Shown: piece after piece, positions 59,529-64,000 of the stretch
Numbering within the stretch: position 1 is the stretch's first letter
How the letters are laid out: each line of letters starts with the position of its first letter
Source: Lederbergia citrisecunda
GTDB taxonomy: Bacteria; Bacillota; Bacilli; Bacillales; Bacillaceae_C
DNA length: 64,000 bases
Assembly (NCBI RefSeq): GCF_018343695.1
Contig: NZ_JAGYPJ010000001.1
Location: 3,819,744-3,883,743 of the forward strand
Direction: 5' to 3'
Made by a program: the position numbers and the translations under genes
Notes under the pieces: generated by a model
The model's database searches: none
What the model was told of the DNA's origin: nothing
The model's input: the letters and a program-made list of their open reading frames with translations, nothing else

Positions 59529-60152
59529 ACTACCTTTCTAGTTATTTATCTTTTGTACTTTTTTAGCAAGCCAAGGAAAGAAAGAAGAATAGATATAAAG
59601 ATATTAGTTCACAGTAAATACTTTGTCGGTTGTTCTCATATACTCCATATCGTAAGAACAATACTACCGGTCATTTGTAAAGTGTCTGGCTTATATCGAG
59701 GCTGGACTGGCTGCTTTGGCTTCATAAAAGTTCCATGGTAAAAATAACATTTCATTTTGACAAATACAACTGTTTTTTTAATATTATTAAGTTTTTTATT
59801 CCACTGAAGATTCTGGATGTTGTTCGTGATTCTCGTACAAGATCAAAACTTATATAGCATAGTTCGTAAATCAACAATAATAAATTAATATAAGGATTTC
59901 GAGAGGAAGTTACCAGCACTATTTTTGATATGATTTTTTTATCAATCCACGATGAAAAATTTATGTAACTTAATTTCTGCAAGGTTGAAGAACGAAGAAT
60001 CTCTCTTTTTTCTACAAGTAAAAGCACTTATTAATAGAAGATTATTTAAAAGCCCTTAGGAGCTGGTTAGCTAAAGAAGGACTTTACTACTGATGAGTTG
60101 AATAAAGTAATGATACGATAAAAAACGTTCTTATATAAAAAATGGGGGAAAT
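59529..60152. other. Intergenic region of about 620 bases
   Basis: Open frames on both strands lack ribosome binding sites and recognisable motifs. AT-rich with no repeat copy. The last 30 bases hold the GGGGGA ribosome binding site of the lipoprotein gene. I see nothing further that I can support. Confidence 0.35.
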
Positions 60153-60740
60153 ATGAAAAAGATATTTTTGTTATTATTTCTATGCAGCTTTATGTTATTA
60201 ACAGCTTGTACTCAGTCTGCCAACTCGATTAATGAGAATGACAGTCAACTTGAAGAAGAAAATAAGGATTTAACTAAAAGATTAAATGATAAAGAAATCC
60301 AGCTAAAAGAATTAACTCAAAGTGTAGAGGAACTTAATAATCAGATTGATCAATTTAATAAGGAAAAAGAAAGTTTCGCCATTATAAGCAATCTATCAAA
60401 TGATTTTGTTATAGCACATACAACAGGAGATAAAGAGAGATTGTACCAATTATTGTCAGAAGACATCACTCTTGAAGAGAGAGATAACAAGTTATATGCA
60501 CAAATAAAGGAAAGTGTTAGTGATTGGCTCTTATTTGATTATCATGGTGAGACTAAATTTGATAATTGGGTAATACAAGGTTATCAATATGTTAATGAAA
60601 CTAATACATATAGTGTTTTCATTAGAGAATTCTATTCTGATTTAAATGGTGAGTCCGTAAGTCCTCCTACGTTCCTTGGCTTAACGTTTAAACTTCAAGA
60701 TGAGGAATGGAAAATTATTAGCTTGGAATTCGATGTATAG
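60153..60740 (+). CDS. Lipoprotein with coiled coil
   Basis: 195 residues. Signal peptide with lipobox LLTAC (cysteine about 19). A coiled coil at about 31-75 (heptads of LEEENKDLTKRLNDKEIQLK). Then a globular domain of NTF2/SnoaL-like proportions (about 80-195, FVIAHTTGDKERLYQLLSEDITLEE, WKIISLEF). Outer membrane-attached or cell-surface protein in a Gram-positive. Function unknown. AATGGGGGA precedes the ATG. Confidence 0.85.
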   Translation: MKKIFLLLFLCSFMLLTACTQSANSINENDSQLEEENKDLTKRLNDKEIQLKELTQSVEELNNQIDQFNKEKESFAIISNLSNDFVIAHTTGDKERLYQLLSEDITLEERDNKLYAQIKESVSDWLLFDYHGETKFDNWVIQGYQYVNETNTYSVFIREFYSDLNGESVSPPTFLGLTFKLQDEEWKIISLEFDV

Positions 60741-60842
60741 AGAATTTTAAGATTCTTATTCAAGAAACGGAGATTTAGTGAAATAACGATCAAGAAAATG
60801 TTCGAACTTTTTTACAAAATTTCTATATCCAGCATTTAGTAA

Positions 60843-60886
60843 AGAAACCCTTTTGATCAATATTTTGTCAAAAAGGTTTCTTTTTA
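60843..60886 (+). terminator. Terminator of the lipoprotein gene
   Basis: AGAAACCCTTTTGA and TCAAAAAGGTTTCT pair with one mismatch and are followed by TTTT. Confidence 0.85.
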
Positions 60887-60980
60887 ATGGTGGCTTTGAT
60901 ATAAAGGCTCGCAAGCATTCGACTCAATAATGTCCTTGCTGTTAGAAGAAACGAAAAATAACGTTTTGATCTGTCTTTTT

Positions 60981-62879
60981 TTACTTGTTTTTTCGAATTT
61001 CTTTATGAATTTTGCGAAGTGCTTTTTTCGAGCCTCTTTCAATATCATGATGTAGTTTTCTCGTTTTATAATCAATGAATAAAGTGTCTAAGTCATAACC
61101 TTCTGGATATAACTCTCCAGCTTTTAACTCTAGAGCAAGTCGTTTTTCATGTACCTCAATAAATTGATTTTGATAAAACACAGAAACATTATGATATTCA
61201 TCTTTTTCTTTGTATACAATCCCGAAGTCGTCGTAGTCTAGCAGTTTTACACGGTCACCTTTTTGATAGTCGATACGATTTTCAGCTTTTTCAACAACTG
61301 CTTTTGGTTTTCGGATTTTGTTTTCATTTAATCGCTCCAAGCGATATTCTTTATTTTTCATATAATCTTCTGCTCTTTTTAGAACATTTTCTGGTACATT
61401 CATCTTTCTAGAGATCCATAAGGCATTACTGTCTCCAGATTGCCCGATAAGAAGCTTAAATAATGGTTCTAATGTTTCTTGATTGAATTGCATGGCAGCA
61501 TTCATAAAGTCACTATGCATTTCGGAAAAGCGTTTTATTTCCCCATAATGCGTGGTCGCAACGGTAATACATCCTTTAAGATAAAACTCTTCTAAGAGGG
61601 AGATTGCTAAAGCAGCTCCTTCATTTGGTTCTGTTCCACTGCCAATTTCATCGAATAGTAACAGTGTATTGTTGTTTACAGATCGAAGGACCTCCGATAA
61701 GTTCTTCATATGAGAAGAGAACGTACTAAGTGCATTTTCTAAACTCTGATTGTCACCAATATCTACAAAAATGTCGTCAAATACTGCAATTTCGGTTTCT
61801 TTCGAAGCTGTAATATGAAACCCAGACATTGTTGCCAACGTAACAAGGCCAATTGTTTTTAGCACAATGGTTTTTCCTCCAGCATTAGGGCCGGTAATGA
61901 TTAAGCTACGATAATGACTTCCAATCTCAAATTGAAGCGGAACAACATGACCCGATAATAAAGGATGCTTGCAATTAACTAATTTAATATGCCCATAATC
62001 ATTTACGTTCGGCTCAATTCCATCCACTTGTCTGCTATATTTCGCTTTAGCAAAAATCATATCGTATTGGGATATAAGCTCGATATTAATTTTTATAGGT
62101 TGGAGATTTTCTGCAACGAACCCCGTTAAAGTAGCGAGTATTTGATATTCCAACATTGCCTCTTCGGATTTTAATGTTGCTAATTCAACACTTAGTTTTC
62201 CAACTACACTAGGTTCCATAAAGACCGTCGAACCTCTAGAAGATATTTCAATGATGGTTCCCTGTACTTGATTTTTGTACGAGGATTTTATAGGTATCGT
62301 GTAGCGATCATCTTTTATACTAATGATGAATTCCTGTATATAATTTCGATTTGCGCTGCTGTTTAAGAATTTATTTAATCGTTCTTTGATTTTTTGCTCA
62401 GTCGTTTGAATTTGGTAACGAACACGTTTAAGCTCATTGCTGGCAGCCGAGTCAACCTGGTTATTTTTAATCGAAAAATTAATTTCCTCCTCTACCTCCA
62501 TGAATTCTGTCATGGATTTAGCATAGGACGCTAAAGTCGGGGCAAAGAATTCCTTGCTGGACATGAACATTTTAATTCTTCGGCAGCCTTTTAAAAAATC
62601 GGAAATATTTAATAGCTCTGATGGATCTAAAATGATGCCTTTTTCTACTTTCGCGATGATATGTTCAATGTTGGAAACCCCCATGAAAGGCACGTTACCT
62701 CCTGTATCAAGGATAGTTCGAGCTTCCGAGGTTTCTGTTAATCGATGTTTTACTACTTTTAAGTTAGAACTAGGGGTTAATGTATCAATTAGCTCTCTGC
62801 CGAGTCCGCTGACGCAATACGATTTTACGATCTCTTTTAGTTCGTTGTATTGTAATTTTTCAAAAGTATTTTCATTCAT
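60981..62879 (-). CDS. MutS2 paralogue without Smr domain
   Basis: 632 residues, against about 785 for MutS2. The N-terminal clamp/lever region with the MutS2-type coiled coil is present (FEKLQYNELKEIVKSYCVSGLG, then NQVDSAASNELKRVRYQIQTTEQ). The ATPase has Walker A TGPNAGGKT (about 329-337), Walker B LLLFDEIGSGTEPNEG and a GHITV-like segment THYGEIKRFS. Then KGDRVKLLDYDDFGIVYKEK, like the KOW domain of MutS2. A basic tail (KKALRKIHKEIRK) replaces the Smr nuclease. MutS2 of B. subtilis (RqcU) splits collided ribosomes, and this paralogue could do so without cutting. It is preceded by GAGGAG and an attenuator-like leader. Confidence 0.92.
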   Translation of the reverse strand: MNENTFEKLQYNELKEIVKSYCVSGLGRELIDTLTPSSNLKVVKHRLTETSEARTILDTGGNVPFMGVSNIEHIIAKVEKGIILDPSELLNISDFLKGCRRIKMFMSSKEFFAPTLASYAKSMTEFMEVEEEINFSIKNNQVDSAASNELKRVRYQIQTTEQKIKERLNKFLNSSANRNYIQEFIISIKDDRYTIPIKSSYKNQVQGTIIEISSRGSTVFMEPSVVGKLSVELATLKSEEAMLEYQILATLTGFVAENLQPIKINIELISQYDMIFAKAKYSRQVDGIEPNVNDYGHIKLVNCKHPLLSGHVVPLQFEIGSHYRSLIITGPNAGGKTIVLKTIGLVTLATMSGFHITASKETEIAVFDDIFVDIGDNQSLENALSTFSSHMKNLSEVLRSVNNNTLLLFDEIGSGTEPNEGAALAISLLEEFYLKGCITVATTHYGEIKRFSEMHSDFMNAAMQFNQETLEPLFKLLIGQSGDSNALWISRKMNVPENVLKRAEDYMKNKEYRLERLNENKIRKPKAVVEKAENRIDYQKGDRVKLLDYDDFGIVYKEKDEYHNVSVFYQNQFIEVHEKRLALELKAGELYPEGYDLDTLFIDYKTRKLHHDIERGSKKALRKIHKEIRKNK

Positions 62880-62961
62880 GTTTTCATTCTCCTCAATGTG
62901 ATTATTTGATCAGCAATGAAGAAACCTACTTGAAGGATTTCAATGAATTGTGTATGAATAT

Positions 62962-62989
62962 AAAAAAGCTGCGGAACATACCGCAGCTT
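62962..62989 (-). terminator. Leader terminator (attenuator) of the MutS2-like gene
   Basis: On the minus strand AAGCTGCGG and CCGCAGCTT form a perfect 9-bp stem with a 6-base loop (TATGTT), followed by six T. It lies 83 bases before the ATG and about 270 bases after the promoter. A terminator inside a leader must be overcome for the gene to be read. Confidence 0.85.
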
Positions 62990-63183
62990 ACGTTTACAAG
63001 GCAAAAGTAAATACATAAATGAAACCATCCATTACGATAGTTCAAATTATGAAATGATGCGCTTGTTTGTAAAGTAGGGTAGGTATCTTCATAGGTAGAA
63101 ATAAGTTCATAACAAAATAAGGGGCGTGAAACTAACCGAAATCCCCAATTGTTAAAACTTCCTTATTTCCTTTAAATGTTTGC

Positions 63184-63207
63184 CTATTTAGAAACTACCG
63201 CACTCAC
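63184..63207 (-). CDS. Seven-codon leader ORF of the MutS2-like gene
   Basis: GTG start, product MSAVVSK, with GAGGTG 6 bases upstream, 51 bases downstream of the expected transcription start. The codons AGT GCG GTA share TGCGGTA with the end of the terminator's 5' arm, so this region could pair with the terminator's 3' arm instead. Short leader ORFs like this act as ribosome-stalling sensors in several antibiotic-resistance genes of Firmicutes. Function here is inferred from arrangement alone. Confidence 0.5.
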   Translation of the reverse strand: MSAVVSK

Positions 63208-63264
63208 AAAATGCACCTCTTCTTATATGAATGATTTTCTCATTGAAATCGCTTTACAGGATTT

Positions 63265-63293
63265 ATTATACTTTGTGATACAGAAAATGTAAA
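63265..63293 (-). promoter_or_regulatory. Strong sigma-A promoter of the MutS2-like gene
   Basis: On the minus strand TTTACA and TATAAT are spaced by exactly 17 bases. This gives a start near 63258 and a leader of about 380 bases. Confidence 0.8.
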
Positions 63294-63518
63294 TAATGTC
63301 ATTTACCCAGTTAACCTTAAAATGACAGGTTGTTGATTTCTTAATAACCAATTCCCTTGGATATTTTCTCTGAGCTCTCCTATCCAAGATACGAATTGTA
63401 ATTTTGTTTTTTTCAATCACTTTTTTGGGTTAAAGAATTACTCGATTAAGGTGACAGTATTTAGTTGGGTTCCAAAGTCGAAGTAATAATAGATGTAGAT
63501 TGTCTTAAAATTAAAGGT

Positions 63519-63533
63519 GCAACTAACAGTTGC
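63519..63533. promoter_or_regulatory. Inverted repeat upstream of the XRE gene
   Basis: GCAACT-AAC-AGTTGC is a perfect 6-bp inverted repeat about 80 bases before the XRE start. GCAACTG recurs at about 63561. Candidate operator for the regulator. Confidence 0.4.
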
Positions 63534-63610
63534 GAAATTGAAAGTTCTATTTGGTAGTATGCAACTGTAAAGATTGTTAAACTTTTTACATGAATAACGG
63601 AGGTGTTTCA

Positions 63611-64000
63611 ATGACATTAGGTGAAAAAATTCAAAAGTGTAGAAAAACAAAGGGCCTATCGCAAGAGGGGCTAGCTTCTGTTCTTGGAGTGTCCAGACAG
63701 GCTCTGTCAAAATGGGAGTGTAACACTTCTACGCCTGATATTGATAGAATTGTTGCATTGAGCAACTATTTTAATGTTTCCACAGACTATCTGTTAAAAG
63801 ATGGGTATGAAGACGAAAGTGTGGTCCTTGATACCAAAGCAAAGAACCAAAGCGAAGGTATCCCCATTGCTATTTCGACAGCAATAATCGCAATAGGTCT
63901 TATTATTGCATTAGCCATGGCTAATGATGGAACCAAATTTTTCTATTGGCAATTCAGTTCTGCTGTATTAGGCATGGGCATCCAAATCCTTGGAATATGC
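63611..64000 (+). CDS. XRE-family regulator with membrane segment (partial)
   Basis: At least 130 residues, the 3' end lies beyond the window. The helix-turn-helix is at about 5-58 (MTLGEKIQKCRKTKGLSQEG and LGVSRQALSKWE). After a short linker with charged residues a membrane helix begins near residue 81 (IPIAISTAIIAIGLIIALAM). A second starts near 112. Membrane-attached XRE proteins of this type are common in Bacillaceae and usually regulate nearby genes. GGAGG lies 7 bases before the ATG. It is divergent from the MutS2-like gene. Confidence 0.88.
   Translation, partial: MTLGEKIQKCRKTKGLSQEGLASVLGVSRQALSKWECNTSTPDIDRIVALSNYFNVSTDYLLKDGYEDESVVLDTKAKNQSEGIPIAISTAIIAIGLIIALAMANDGTKFFYWQFSSAVLGMGIQILGIC

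Noticed and set aside
59460-59741. Plus-strand frame overlapping the CcdC-like gene
   Set aside because: Overlaps the start of a well-supported gene on the other strand and has no ribosome binding site.
59752-60027. Minus-strand frame of 91 codons
   Set aside because: No ribosome binding site and no motif. AT-rich chance frame in a gene-poor stretch.
49061-60886. Shared TTGATCAATCTTT word in several stem-loops taken as a regulator site
   Set aside because: It lies in the loops or arms of terminator-like hairpins at 36150, 49158 and 60853 and is better explained as convergent terminator sequence.
63438-63710. Minus-strand frame across the XRE start
   Set aside because: Covers the ribosome binding site and start of the XRE gene on the other strand. 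No motif.

Overview
The window looks like a piece of a low-GC Firmicute chromosome from the family Bacillaceae. The evidence is the gene order rocF-sigW-rsiW-cdaA-cdaR-glmM, a glmS gene behind a glmS ribozyme, an S-box (SAM) riboswitch in front of a yxjG-type gene, AGGAGG-type ribosome binding sites almost everywhere, TTG/GTG starts, and a tRNA array hanging off the end of an rRNA operon. I cannot name the species.

Layout. 1-1255: 3' end of a 23S rRNA gene, a 5S rRNA gene and nine tRNA genes (Asn, Thr-GGT, Glu, Val, Thr-TGT, Tyr, Gln, Lys, Ala). 1265-8290: core envelope block: a membrane protein, arginase, the SigW/RsiW stress sigma/anti-sigma pair behind an exact SigW promoter, the diadenylate cyclase CdaA with its regulator CdaR, and GlmM. 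8545-25730: about 18 kb of accessory genes lying between glmM and glmS, which are usually neighbours: a short flagellin with a SigD-like promoter, a riboswitch-controlled methionine-synthase-like gene, a diguanylate cyclase, an ECF-sigma/ABC-exporter operon, transporters, a CYP152 P450 and others. 25783-27952: glmS with its self-cleaving leader.

27953-60885 is accessory chromosome. It holds an XRE-cupin regulator with an MFS exporter, a decayed universal stress protein gene, small membrane or zinc-ribbon genes separated by short stem-loop repeats, a TetR/ABC operon with two matching 24-bp operators, a beta-lactamase-like/APH-like gene pair, an SDR, a large secreted glycerophosphodiester phosphodiesterase behind a possible Pho box, GNAT and VOC genes, a TetR gene behind three 20-bp iterons, a GC-rich TetR-glycosyltransferase island, a membrane-anchored phosphodiesterase, an endonuclease/exonuclease/phosphatase protein, a radical SAM SPL-like protein, a Bcr/CflA transporter and a retropepsin-like gene pair. 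A family of five long repeats (27981, 31044, 36255, 41961, 49261) is scattered through this part. All five have the same orientation, each lies just downstream of a plus-strand gene, and each carries a terminator-like hairpin.

60981-64000: a MutS2 paralogue that keeps the ATPase and KOW-like region but lacks the Smr nuclease domain. It sits behind a strong promoter, a 7-codon leader ORF and an intrinsic terminator, which is the layout of a translation-dependent attenuator. A partial XRE regulator is divergent to it and runs off the end. The most interesting candidates for undescribed biology are this attenuated MutS2-like gene, the five-copy terminator-bearing repeat family, and the small ORF coupled to yxjG downstream of the SAM riboswitch.
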